Source: Sulfolobus sp. UBA167 (GTDB lineage Archaea > Thermoproteota > Thermoprotei_A > Sulfolobales > Sulfolobaceae). Taken from it: a stretch of 13,578 bases of DNA. The DNA lies in assembly GCA_002495845.1 (NCBI GenBank), contig DAHF01000138.1, positions 312 to 13,889 on the forward strand. The letters run 5' to 3'. The first letter of the stretch is position 1; every line of letters begins with the position of its first letter. The notes under the pieces are model-generated. The model ran no database searches. It was not told where the DNA came from and worked only from the letters and a program-made list of their open reading frames with translations. Below are positions 1 through 6,885 of the stretch, piece by piece. The position numbers were made by a program, and so were the translations under genes.

Positions 1-922
1 AAGTGTGATCCATCTTCCTTCCCTCTACTTCCAGTTTCGCAGAATACTTCTTCCTCTCTCTAAGAACTATTAGATTCAAAATCCCTGGAGAAACCCTCTC
101 TGTCACATTCCATAGGTCGAGAGTGCTTCGAAGAGGTACTCCATTAGCTGAGAGAATAACGTCGCCTACTAGAAGTCCTGCTCTACTTGCTGGACTTTCA
201 TCCAAAATGCTCTGTATCATGAGGCCGTAATCAATGTCGAGAGAGAGATATTTTCCTATAACTCTATTTATTACTCTAATTTTATCTATTCCAGTAAAAG
301 GGGCTAGGTATGTCCCGTTTTTAGATACATTAAACAGAAAGCTCTGAAGTGATCTTGAAGGAACTAGGAAGTTAATGTTCTCAGATTTATCGAGATGGCT
401 TTGAGCTACTCCGACCACCTGTCCCTTCATGTTGACCACCGGGCCTCCACTGTTCCCTGGGTTTACCGCTGCATCGGTCTGATAGACGTACATGTTATGA
501 CCAAAGGGAGACCTTATCTCTCTATTCACGGAGCTTATAATCCCAAATGACACTGTAAGGTCTCCTAAGTCGAAAAGAAAAGGACTACCAAGGACTATTA
601 CGAAGTCCCCTACCTTAGCGTTTTCTGAGAGCTTCATAGGGGGAATCTCAACGTCAGCTTCTATGAGAGCCAAATCGTTTATGGGATTCACATGAATCAC
701 TCTTCCCTTCTTCGAGATCGTGTCCTTTGTTAGGATCTGTACTTCAGTAGTACCTTCCACCACATGAAGGTTAGTAACTATTAGACCTTTTGAAACGCAG
801 AAACCCGATCCTCCTTGAATTACCTTACCCTGGACGTAGTCTTTGACTGAGAAAGGTCTCGAAATGATGGTGACTACTGACTGAGAAACTCCTTCTATTA
901 GATCATTGAGACTTAACATCAT
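1..922 (-). CDS. HtrA/DegP-like trypsin-fold serine protease with PDZ domain (partial, C-terminus off the window)
   Basis: The frame is open from the ATG at 922 to the window edge (307 codons, no stop). The chymotrypsin-fold protease domain occupies about residues 10-195. The catalytic triad is readable: His53 (in TNLHVVEG), Asp83 (in NDLALIEAD) and Ser158 (in NPGNSGGPVV). A PDZ domain follows at about 225-305, with the typical SPASRAGLLVGDVILSANG segment. Family knowledge says such proteins degrade or chaperone misfolded proteins, with the PDZ domain binding exposed C-termini. The N-terminus is short and has no signal peptide or membrane helix, so a cytoplasmic location is inferred, unlike bacterial DegP. 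There are two adjacent ATG codons (922 and 919). A TATA element at 941-950 places the transcript start at or next to them, so translation is probably leaderless. Since HtrA proteins with one PDZ are about this long, little sequence is likely missing. Confidence 0.9.
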   Translation of the reverse strand, partial: MMLSLNDLIEGVSQSVVTIISRPFSVKDYVQGKVIQGGSGFCVSKGLIVTNLHVVEGTTEVQILTKDTISKKGRVIHVNPINDLALIEADVEIPPMKLSENAKVGDFVIVLGSPFLFDLGDLTVSFGIISSVNREIRSPFGHNMYVYQTDAAVNPGNSGGPVVNMKGQVVGVAQSHLDKSENINFLVPSRSLQSFLFNVSKNGTYLAPFTGIDKIRVINRVIGKYLSLDIDYGLMIQSILDESPASRAGLLVGDVILSANGVPLRSTLDLWNVTERVSPGILNLIVLRERKKYSAKLEVEGRKMDHT

Positions 923-940
923 GTGACTTCAATTGTCTAA

Positions 941-950
941 TTTAAAAATT
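941..950 (-). promoter_or_regulatory. TATA box of the HtrA-like protease gene
   Basis: On the minus strand the sequence reads AATTTTTAAA, centred about 24 bases before the ATG at 922. This spacing fits a leaderless archaeal transcript. It is read from position and composition only. Confidence 0.55.
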
Positions 951-1262
951 GTACACTATGAAGACTAGCTCAGGGAGAAACTTTTCGCTAAGTGGACTAC
1001 CCCCTGTCTTCACGGACATCATCACCTCGCGATTTTCCTTCTTGGAGCAACATAGATCTTCACCCACGAGGTTCAATAAATAGAACCGTTCTTTAGTGTC
1101 CCATGTGAAAGGTTACAAAAGGTTCGCTCTCCACAAGCTTAAGACCCCTAGTCTTGGTACTGACTAATCTCTTTCGACCTTGACCTAGATATTATTTCTG
1201 TTTACTATAAAACTATTCTATGGGCTATCCCTGACGGATGGGACATTCTCCTACCCTAGTTA
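942..1262 (-). pseudogene. Possible decayed coding frame in the gap upstream of the protease gene
   Basis: This gap is less AT-rich than its surroundings and has a minus-strand frame open for 56 codons, from about 1112 down to a stop at 942-944. That frame lacks a good start codon. Immediately upstream (about 1113-1195) a neighbouring minus frame continues open, and the two would join by a single frameshift near 1110. I recognise no protein family in the translation. The stop codon lies inside the TATA box of the protease gene, so if real this is dead sequence rather than a working gene. A plus-strand frame from 958 (41 codons) covers the same bases and is equally unrecognisable. The rest of the gap to 1534 is AT-rich and holds only the palindrome and T-runs listed separately. 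Confidence 0.2.
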
Positions 1263-1400
1263 ACTTAAATTAATGAAAAAACATAACCCCAATGAGTTTA
1301 GAAACCTGGATGCCAAAGTTGCTCTTCATATGTTTCTCTCTACACCATAAAGCCTTCAACCATTTATAATTCTTGTTTATGTATATATATCAATATTTTA

Positions 1401-1414
1401 TTCCTTGTAAGGAA
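1401..1414. repeat. Short inverted repeat downstream of the binding-protein gene
   Basis: TTCCTT and AAGGAA face each other across two bases, about 120 bases beyond the end of the solute-binding protein gene. It could form a small hairpin in the 3' region of that transcript or be a chance palindrome. No T-run follows directly on the minus strand. Confidence 0.35.
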
Positions 1415-1459
1415 ACGTCTATTAATTTTCTTTTTTGACATGAAAATAGCAAAATAAGC

Positions 1460-1503
1460 AAAAAATATCTAACCGTGGCTATTCTTTCCTCTTTCCTAAA
1501 AAA
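1460..1503 (-). terminator. T-rich termination region of the binding-protein gene
   Basis: On the minus strand, two runs of six T (1498-1503 and 1460-1465) lie 30-75 bases past the stop codon of the solute-binding protein. Crenarchaeal termination typically occurs at such U-tracts without a hairpin. Assignment is by position only. Confidence 0.4.
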
Positions 1504-1534
1504 CAATACTAGATACCTAAGGAATAAAATTTCA

Positions 1535-2956
1535 TCAAGAATAGTAGGATTGCAAGGTCGATATCCAATCGTTTGCTGCGTTTTGAAGTGCAATAGATGG
1601 TGAACTCGTAGTTGACGTCAGATAATTGAAAACTTGGTCGTTGAAATCAGGGATGAGAGACGAGTAAGTAACAGGGATGTTGGGAGGATTTGCGAAAGCG
1701 TTACTCGAAGCCTTATAGACTTCCTTTAGCCATTCCATTTGCTGTGCGCTTAAGGATGTGTTAGACATCAACTGGGTGAATGCTTCTTTCGAGACGGGGA
1801 ACTTACCAAACTTTATGAAGGCTTCCTCCTGCATTTTCGGTGAGACTAGGAACTCCAAGAACTCTAGGGCTATCTTCTGTTCTGACGCAGGCAAGTACTT
1901 GTTTATGCCTAAAAAGTCGGTCCCCGTCTCTGCATAGCCTCCCGGAAGGGGAGCAAGGTAAGTTTCTGATGATACATTAGACGAGATGGAACTCAATTGT
2001 GTTATGAAGAGAAATGCTCCGGGAGCCTCACCAGATGAGTATATTTCAGGTAGGTTTCCATATTGTACCTGTTCAGATGAGGGAGATATCTCATACGACA
2101 CCAAGGTCTTGTAAGTTTCTAACGCATTTACTCCTTCACTAGAGTTAAACGAAGGCAATGGATAGTTCATCCCTGGGAGGGTATAGCCCTCGAACATTAT
2201 GTTGAAGCCCGGAATTCCTGAATAATTACCGTGGTTTAAACTATAGGCATTCTTGTAATAATAGCCAAATATTGCAGGATAAGCATCTATTATGCCGTGA
2301 TTCTCATGGTCATCTATAAGGAAACCGTACTTGGTAATTCCCTTAGATGTAAGGAAATTATCTATATCCTCAACTACCGTCCAGTTCTTCCATGTAGTAG
2401 GAGAGAAGTTCATGTGATACTGAGAATAGAACTCATTAGCAAGGGTTGAATTGTCAAAGATTTTAACGTTGTATGCAGTGAGGTATATAGCTGTCTCATA
2501 TGCTATACCTATCATCTCGTATGAATGTGATGAAACATTGTAGATTATCCCTCCAAAGTCCTCTTGAGGAGAAATAATATCTGACATGTTAAAGTCTGAG
2601 GAATTCAAGGGCAATAGGTACTTAGATATGTCTTGTGCGGAAGTCGATGTGTAACCTAAAATTGCATATTGTGTACTGTGACCAGCTAAAGATGTTTCTT
2701 CGTCAGAAATGTATTCTGAGAAAGGCTCCTGTATAACGTTTATTTTAACTCCAGGGTGAGATGACGCAAATTGATCTGCAGCGTACTGAATGAAATCTGC
2801 TGACTGGCCGCTGAAAGTGATAACATTAAGCGTAGTCTCTTTGGAAGTTTTATGAAGAGCAAGGTATCCTCCTACAGCAGCTATTATAACTATAATAACC
2901 AAAATTAAAATAACTAGATTTCTGCTTAATGCCTTCCAAGTTTTGTTTAAATGCAT
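1535..2956 (-). CDS. Sugar-type ABC transporter solute-binding protein, membrane-tethered, class III signal peptide
   Basis: This 473-residue protein should capture a solute, most likely a sugar or oligosaccharide, outside the cell and pass it to the importer encoded divergently at 3151-5756. Residues 1-9 are basic, then Leu10-Leu33 form one hydrophobic helix. The junction K8-A9/L10-S11 fits the PibD prepilin-peptidase cleavage rule, as in Sulfolobus GlcS and AraS, so the protein probably stays anchored by its pilin-like helix. The remainder has the family 1 extracellular-binding-protein pattern, with an early FSGQSADF segment and a late FGKFPVSKEAF motif. At least ten N-x-S/T sequons are visible, as expected for a glycosylated archaeal surface protein. 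A TATA element at 2978-2987 centres about 26 bases before the ATG, so translation should be leaderless. Substrate cannot be told from sequence; CUT1-type partners make a carbohydrate likely. Confidence 0.88.
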   Translation of the reverse strand: MHLNKTWKALSRNLVILILVIIVIIAAVGGYLALHKTSKETTLNVITFSGQSADFIQYAADQFASSHPGVKINVIQEPFSEYISDEETSLAGHSTQYAILGYTSTSAQDISKYLLPLNSSDFNMSDIISPQEDFGGIIYNVSSHSYEMIGIAYETAIYLTAYNVKIFDNSTLANEFYSQYHMNFSPTTWKNWTVVEDIDNFLTSKGITKYGFLIDDHENHGIIDAYPAIFGYYYKNAYSLNHGNYSGIPGFNIMFEGYTLPGMNYPLPSFNSSEGVNALETYKTLVSYEISPSSEQVQYGNLPEIYSSGEAPGAFLFITQLSSISSNVSSETYLAPLPGGYAETGTDFLGINKYLPASEQKIALEFLEFLVSPKMQEEAFIKFGKFPVSKEAFTQLMSNTSLSAQQMEWLKEVYKASSNAFANPPNIPVTYSSLIPDFNDQVFNYLTSTTSSPSIALQNAANDWISTLQSYYS

Positions 2957-2977
2957 AAATAGCCTCTCACGCTTCTG

Positions 2978-2987
2978 CTTAAAAAAA
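2978..2987 (-). promoter_or_regulatory. TATA box of the solute-binding protein gene
   Basis: The minus strand reads ATTTTTTTAA, centred about 26 bases before the ATG at 2956. It is nearly the same sequence as the divergent TATA at 3089-3098, suggesting that the two transcription units of the importer are matched in strength. Confidence 0.65.
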
Positions 2988-3030
2988 TGTAGGTCGGAAT
3001 TAATATAGTCCTATTTAGAAATAAGTATTC

Positions 3031-3044
3031 TCAAACTTATTTGA
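3031..3044. promoter_or_regulatory. Inverted repeat between the divergent importer promoters (candidate operator)
   Basis: TCAAA and TTTGA are arranged as an inverted repeat with a four-base centre. It lies roughly midway between the two TATA boxes, a location where one regulator could control both units. The arms are short and AT-rich, so chance is a real alternative. Confidence 0.25.
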
Positions 3045-3088
3045 AAAGCATGACATACTACTATGATGGATTGACAGAAACATGCGAG

Positions 3089-3098
3089 TTTTTTTAAA
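3089..3098 (+). promoter_or_regulatory. TATA box of the ABC ATPase-permease operon
   Basis: TTTTTTTAAA is centred near 3094, predicting a transcript start at about 3119-3123. That coincides with the ATG of a 12-codon frame at 3123 and leaves about 28 bases of leader before the ATPase start at 3151. Confidence 0.65.
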
Positions 3099-3122
3099 CC
3101 TTCAAATGTAAAATTAAACCCA

Positions 3123-3161
3123 ATGGATGACAAGGACATAGGTGACAAGGATGAGCCTTGA
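3123..3161 (+). CDS. Possible 12-codon leaderless leader peptide overlapping the ATPase start
   Basis: The ATG at 3123 falls about where transcription should begin, so a ribosome could start on it directly. The frame encodes MDDKDIGDKDEP and ends at TGA 3159-3161, just past the ATPase ATG at 3151 in another frame. The stretch contains a direct repeat of TGACAAGGA (3128-3136 and 3143-3151), so the ATG may also be a by-product of a small duplication. No function is known. Confidence 0.2.
   Translation: MDDKDIGDKDEP
3140..3145 (+). promoter_or_regulatory. Shine-Dalgarno AGGTGA that decides the ATPase start
   Basis: AGGTGA is complementary to the crenarchaeal 16S rRNA 3' end and stands five bases before the ATG at 3151. 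This favours 3151 over the in-frame GTG at 3142, which is itself part of the Shine-Dalgarno sequence. Confidence 0.6.
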
Positions 3162-4101
3162 AGTCAGAGAGGTCAACAAGGTTTACAATAAGAAGCTTGT
3201 CCTTGACCGAATCAGCCTTCAAATAGAGAAAGGGGAATTCTTTGTTATCCTTGGGCCTTCAGGTTCTGGGAAAACGACGCTTTTGAGGATAATTGCAGGG
3301 CTAGAGAAGCCAGATAACGGGAAGGTCATGATAGATAAGTCAGACGTAACAAAACTTCCTGCATCAAAGAGGAACATAGGTATGGTGTTTCAAAACTACG
3401 CATTATACCCTAGCAAGAGAATATGGGACAACTTGTTTCTTCCCTTAGAGTCTTCAGGAATAGGAAAAGAAGAGGCCATTAAAAGAATAGAGTTCGTATC
3501 TAAAAGGCTTGGTATAGACGGCCTCCTTCAAAGGTTTCCCGGAGAACTTTCAGGCGGGCAACAACAGAGAGTTGCCCTAGCTAGGGCATTGGTTAAAACT
3601 CCTAAACTGTTCCTCATGGATGAGCCCCTTTCGAATCTAGATGCGCCTCAAAGGGTATCCGCGAGGAAGTTAATTAAGGAAATTCAGGAGGAATATTCAA
3701 TTACGTCGATTTACGTCACACACGACCAGACCGAAGCAATGGCTCTGGGAGATAGAATATGTATAATAGATGAAGGAAAAATACTTCAGATAGGTACTCC
3801 GGAGGAAATATATGATAATCCGGCTAATGAGAAGGTAGCAAGCTTCATAGGTAATCCTCCAATGAGCCTACTTGATGGACAAGCAATAGGACAGAAAGGA
3901 AGCATAGGCGTAAGGGCTGAAGACGTAGAGCTCGGAGAAGGAGATATGAAAGGAAAGGTCATAAGTTCGGAGTTCCTTGGAGATAGATATCTTGTCCACG
4001 TCAGCTTAGGTTCAGGAGAGCTGATGGCTTTCAGTAAGGTCAAGTTTAGAGAAGGAATGGAGGTCAGTTTCAAGATATCTAAATTTAAACAATTTGAGTG
4101 A
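3151..4101 (+). CDS. MalK/UgpC-type ABC transporter ATPase (CUT1 carbohydrate importer)
   Basis: The protein (316 residues from ATG 3151) powers the importer by ATP hydrolysis at the inner face of the membrane. Motifs in order, numbered from 3151: Walker A GPSGSGKTT (35-43), Q-loop in MVFQNYALYP (about 80), ABC signature LSGGQQQRVALARAL (about 133-147), Walker B LFLMDEPLSNLD (about 153-164), and the switch histidine in YVTHDQTEA (about 187). A C-terminal extension after FIGNPPMSLL holds a TOBE/OB domain with the characteristic GVRAED segment; this domain places it with the MalK-like carbohydrate group. An in-frame GTG at 3142 would add three residues, but the Shine-Dalgarno supports 3151. Its TGA stop overlaps the GTG start of the permease by four bases, so the two are probably translationally coupled. 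Confidence 0.92.
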   Translation: MSLEVREVNKVYNKKLVLDRISLQIEKGEFFVILGPSGSGKTTLLRIIAGLEKPDNGKVMIDKSDVTKLPASKRNIGMVFQNYALYPSKRIWDNLFLPLESSGIGKEEAIKRIEFVSKRLGIDGLLQRFPGELSGGQQQRVALARALVKTPKLFLMDEPLSNLDAPQRVSARKLIKEIQEEYSITSIYVTHDQTEAMALGDRICIIDEGKILQIGTPEEIYDNPANEKVASFIGNPPMSLLDGQAIGQKGSIGVRAEDVELGEGDMKGKVISSEFLGDRYLVHVSLGSGELMAFSKVKFREGMEVSFKISKFKQFE

Positions 4102-5756
4102 TTGCTTTGAAATATTCTATTCCTTACTTAATTTATATATCTGTCTTCGCAATCTTTCCTTTCATTTTCACATTTATTTTTGCTGGATTACATTTTTCCT
4201 TGAGATCTATAGGGACTATTCCTGTTACAGAAATAGTAAGAAACACATTCATTTTCTCTATATTCACTGCTGTATTCGCTACTATAGTAGGATATTTCCT
4301 TGCCATAGTAGCTGATATGCTAACCAAAAGGTGGGCTCGTCTCTTTTCACTTTTTGTCATTCTACCTTTTACAATTCCATTTACCGCATCAGCCCTCATA
4401 TGGTCAATAAGCCTTTATGGAGGAGGATATGGCTGGTTCACGTACCTTCTCCACATATCATATGACCCATTGTATTTTCCATCTACAGCCATCTACGGGG
4501 TCACTTTGGTAAGTATCTGGACTTCGATACCTTTCGCTTTTCTAATCATTTTCTCAGCGTTCAAATCTATACCTCAGGAAGTAGTTGAAAGTTCTCAAGT
4601 TGATGGACTCAGATTATCTGAGTATTACTTCAACGTAGCTAATCCGTTGATAGGAAAGGCGTTCTGGACTGCATTCATCTTGAACTTTGTCCTGTCCCTC
4701 GGTAACTTCGATCTACCTTATGTAATGACAGGAGGAGGACCGGGATATGCGTCTACTACCTTACCTCTAATAGTTTACGAAGATTTCTTCATTTTAGGTA
4801 ACATCCCTGCAGGGGCTTTCTTTGCCGCATTACTTTCTATAATTGCTACAATTCCCTCTATAGGACTACTTTACGCCATAAGGGGAAAACGAAGCCCAAT
4901 GCCGTCACTGAGGATTAGGCTGAACGACAAAGCCTTCAAACTGATCCTCGGTGCTTTATCTGCTTTTGTCTTGTTCTTTCTAGACATGCCGATATACTGG
5001 ATGATCATAGTTTCAATTAGATCTCCTTTAGATGATTTCATATCCCCTCCAAACTTCTTCCCTACTAAGTTAGACATGTCCTTCCTAGTGAACGCTGCAA
5101 AAGAATCTGTACCTTATATGATAAGTAGCGTGATAGTGAGCTTGGCAGTAGCTTTAATAACTATTTTCATATCCTCAGCTGCGTCCTTTGAGATAACCAA
5201 GAGTAAGAGGCTATCGTTCTTGTTGCCCCTCTCAATTTATTTCTATTCTCTTCCATCAGCGTCTTATATAATTCCAGTATACCTTATGATAAGTTTCCTA
5301 GGACTCTTGAACACTTGGTTGGGTCTTATTTTAGCGAGTCCAGTCTTCACTGCGACATATAGCGTATGGCTGATGTACAATTTCTTCTCTGTGATGCCTA
5401 AGTCTTATGAGGAGGCTGCAGACGTCTTTGGCATAAAGAATAAGTTCTTCAGGATAATCCTTCCGTTGAGCAGACCAGTTCTCATATCTTCTTTCCTCTT
5501 ATCCTTTATCTTTTCATGGCATTTGTTGTTCTATCCTCTGGTTTTAACGTACACCCCTTACTGCATGGACTTCCCGCCGCAGGGGTCCGAGACCGTAACG
5601 ATTTTTGCCCTTAATGCAATAGGGGATTTAACGATTAACTGGGGAGAGCTCTCTTCATCTGCGTTAATATCGTCTATTCCAGTTTTGATTGTAGCATGGT
5701 ATGCAATAGACAGAGTTATAAAAGGAGCATATAAAGGAGGCATAAAATTTGTATAA
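4098..5756 (+). CDS. Fused two-domain ABC transporter permease (MalF-like plus MalG-like halves)
   Basis: One 552-residue membrane protein carries what are normally two permease subunits of a CUT1 importer. The N-terminal half (about 1-262) is MalF/UgpA-like, with an EAA-type coupling loop near 160-189 and the family's TGGGPGYASTTLP segment (211-223). The C-terminal half (about 280-545) is MalG/UgpE-like, with an EAA loop at about 438-460 (EEAADVFG ... PLSRP). A basic stretch around 262-275 (RGKRSPMPSLRIR) links them on the cytoplasmic side. About six hydrophobic helices per half are visible. Both coupling loops should dock on the ATPase encoded just upstream. The start is GTG at 4098, in a GTGA overlap with the ATPase stop; TTG 4107 is a less likely alternative. 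Known Sulfolobus sugar importers (Glc, Ara, Tre) use two separate permeases, so the fusion is notable. Fused permeases are usual in iron and thiamine importers, but sequence motifs here are of the sugar type. Confidence 0.9.
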   Translation: MIALKYSIPYLIYISVFAIFPFIFTFIFAGLHFSLRSIGTIPVTEIVRNTFIFSIFTAVFATIVGYFLAIVADMLTKRWARLFSLFVILPFTIPFTASALIWSISLYGGGYGWFTYLLHISYDPLYFPSTAIYGVTLVSIWTSIPFAFLIIFSAFKSIPQEVVESSQVDGLRLSEYYFNVANPLIGKAFWTAFILNFVLSLGNFDLPYVMTGGGPGYASTTLPLIVYEDFFILGNIPAGAFFAALLSIIATIPSIGLLYAIRGKRSPMPSLRIRLNDKAFKLILGALSAFVLFFLDMPIYWMIIVSIRSPLDDFISPPNFFPTKLDMSFLVNAAKESVPYMISSVIVSLAVALITIFISSAASFEITKSKRLSFLLPLSIYFYSLPSASYIIPVYLMISFLGLLNTWLGLILASPVFTATYSVWLMYNFFSVMPKSYEEAADVFGIKNKFFRIILPLSRPVLISSFLLSFIFSWHLLFYPLVLTYTPYCMDFPPQGSETVTIFALNAIGDLTINWGELSSSALISSIPVLIVAWYAIDRVIKGAYKGGIKFV

Positions 5757-5765
5757 ACGAAAAGT

Positions 5766-5773
5766 GTTTTTTA
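5766..5773 (+). promoter_or_regulatory. TATA box of the cyclase gene
   Basis: GTTTTTTA is centred about 26 bases before the ATG at 5796, giving a leaderless transcript. The same T-run, ten bases past the permease stop, may also help terminate the importer operon. Confidence 0.6.
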
Positions 5774-5795
5774 ACTCATTTCTTTACTCTCTTAT

Positions 5796-6380
5796 ATGAG
5801 TGAAAGAAAAATTATTGACTTAAGCGTACCGATAGAGGAAGGAATGCCTTTTTATCCAGGGGATCCTGAACCCCATGTAAAAAAGTTCGTGAGTTATGAG
5901 GAAAAAGGGTATATGGTACATCAACTTATCATAGGTACTCATACCGGCACACATGTAGATATACCCGCACACTTCATAGCTGGAGGAAAAACCTTGGAGA
6001 AAATAGAGGTTCAACACTTTATCGGAGAAGGAGAGGCATTCAACAAAGATGAAGTGAACCCATCAACTGAAGTTGTCTTAATATACACTGGAACGAACAA
6101 ACAATGGAAGAAGGGCTGGAAAATGGATAACATAAAAGTCATCGATGAGGAGCTCGCAAAGGAACTTGTTAGAACTAAAGTAAAGCTCGTTGGAATAGAC
6201 TCGCCTAGCATAGGATCGCCAGAAGTCCACAGAATACTGCTTTCTAATGATATAATGATTGTAGAGAACTTATCGGATTTGCTCTCGTCACTGGTAGGTA
6301 AGAAGTTCACATTCTACGCAGTTCCCATTCTAGTATCTGGCGTAGATGGTGCTCCAGCTAGGGCTTTTGCGGTCCTATAA
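5796..6380 (+). CDS. Metal-dependent cyclase / kynurenine-formamidase-like hydrolase
   Basis: The 194-residue protein belongs to the putative cyclase family (Pfam PF04199), whose known members hydrolyse amide or ester bonds such as N-formylkynurenine or isatin. The family signature is plain: PFYPGDP (18-24), HTGTHVDIPAHF (49-60) with metal ligands His49, His53 and Asp55 and probable catalytic His59, then GIDSPSIG (133-140), and IVENL (155-159) with the conserved Glu157. The end matches the family's DGAPARAFAVL tail. Length is typical for a single domain, and no signal peptide is visible, so it is cytoplasmic. It lies 39 bases after the permease gene but has its own TATA box, so membership in the importer operon is uncertain. 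The actual substrate cannot be inferred: no other tryptophan-degradation genes are in the window. Confidence 0.88.
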   Translation: MSERKIIDLSVPIEEGMPFYPGDPEPHVKKFVSYEEKGYMVHQLIIGTHTGTHVDIPAHFIAGGKTLEKIEVQHFIGEGEAFNKDEVNPSTEVVLIYTGTNKQWKKGWKMDNIKVIDEELAKELVRTKVKLVGIDSPSIGSPEVHRILLSNDIMIVENLSDLLSSLVGKKFTFYAVPILVSGVDGAPARAFAVL

Positions 6381-6885
6381 TATAAAAAGCGAAGCAATAC
6401 CTCAGATTATTTCACATTTGGTTATTTTACCTTGTTAAAAACTTACTACACAACGAGTCTATTCTAAGAACCTTTATAATATTCCTTGTAAAATAAAATT
6501 CTAAGATAGAGATCTCAAAAAAACTTATCTTTTTAATATCTTTTATCTAGTACGCACGCAACAAGACTGCACTTATCTCCTACGCATTCGTAAAGCCCAT
6601 AACCCGTATTGCACGTCATCGTCTTCATTATAGTGAAATACTTGTTTTTCCTCATGTTCCCATGATAACATGATTTTCTTAGCTAAAAAACTTTATTAAA
6701 GAAAACTTTTCATTGCTTTTTAAAGACCTATATCAATCTAGTAAACCAGTCCTGATCTATTGATAATACTTCCAGATGGCACAGACTCGAAATGAAAAGT
6801 AAGAGATAAATAACGTCTGTGTAAGTAAATATATATAAATTATTTAAATATCCCTACATGAACAGTGAAGAGACGAGTACAAAGC
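6381..6885. other. AT-rich gap with no convincing plus-strand gene
   Basis: Apart from the small minus-strand ORF at 6533-6655, this stretch shows no recognisable coding frame, RNA gene or repeat. T-rich tracts after the cyclase stop could end that transcript. A TATA-like TATATAAAT at 6832-6840 probably served the permease pseudogene that follows. Confidence 0.5.
6533..6655 (-). CDS. Possible small cysteine-rich protein, 40 residues, unknown function
   Basis: From ATG 6655 the frame gives 40 residues and ends in TAA at 6533-6535; internal ATGs at 6628 and 6619 would give 31 or 28 residues. The C-terminal part has four cysteines spaced C-x8-C-x4-C-x4-C (residues 15, 24, 29, 34), many for so small a peptide and compatible with a metal-binding or disulfide-held knuckle. 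On the minus strand a TATA-like GTTTTTTAGC lies about 32 bases upstream of the start, and a run of seven T (6515-6521) lies just past the stop, as a terminator would. I recognise no family. It stands in a decayed region, so it could equally be a fragment of a lost gene. Confidence 0.35.
   Translation of the reverse strand: MRKNKYFTIMKTMTCNTGYGLYECVGDKCSLVACVLDKRY

Noticed and set aside
958..1083. Plus-strand 41-codon frame
   Set aside because: It has no promoter or recognisable domain, and lies antisense to an equally unsupported minus frame.
1390..1593. Minus-strand frame of 67 codons at the 3' end of the binding-protein gene
   Set aside because: It starts inside the binding-protein gene in another frame and continues into the T-rich termination region; no domain or Shine-Dalgarno.
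3079..3084. AACATG just upstream of the ATPase TATA, considered as an ARA-box-like activator site of Sulfolobus sugar genes
   Set aside because: Only the first six bases agree with the motif as I remember it and the palindromic half is missing; position alone is not enough.
5796..6380. Cyclase as part of a tryptophan-degradation or importer operon
   Set aside because: It has its own TATA box and no other kynurenine-pathway gene is present; proximity to the importer alone is weak evidence.
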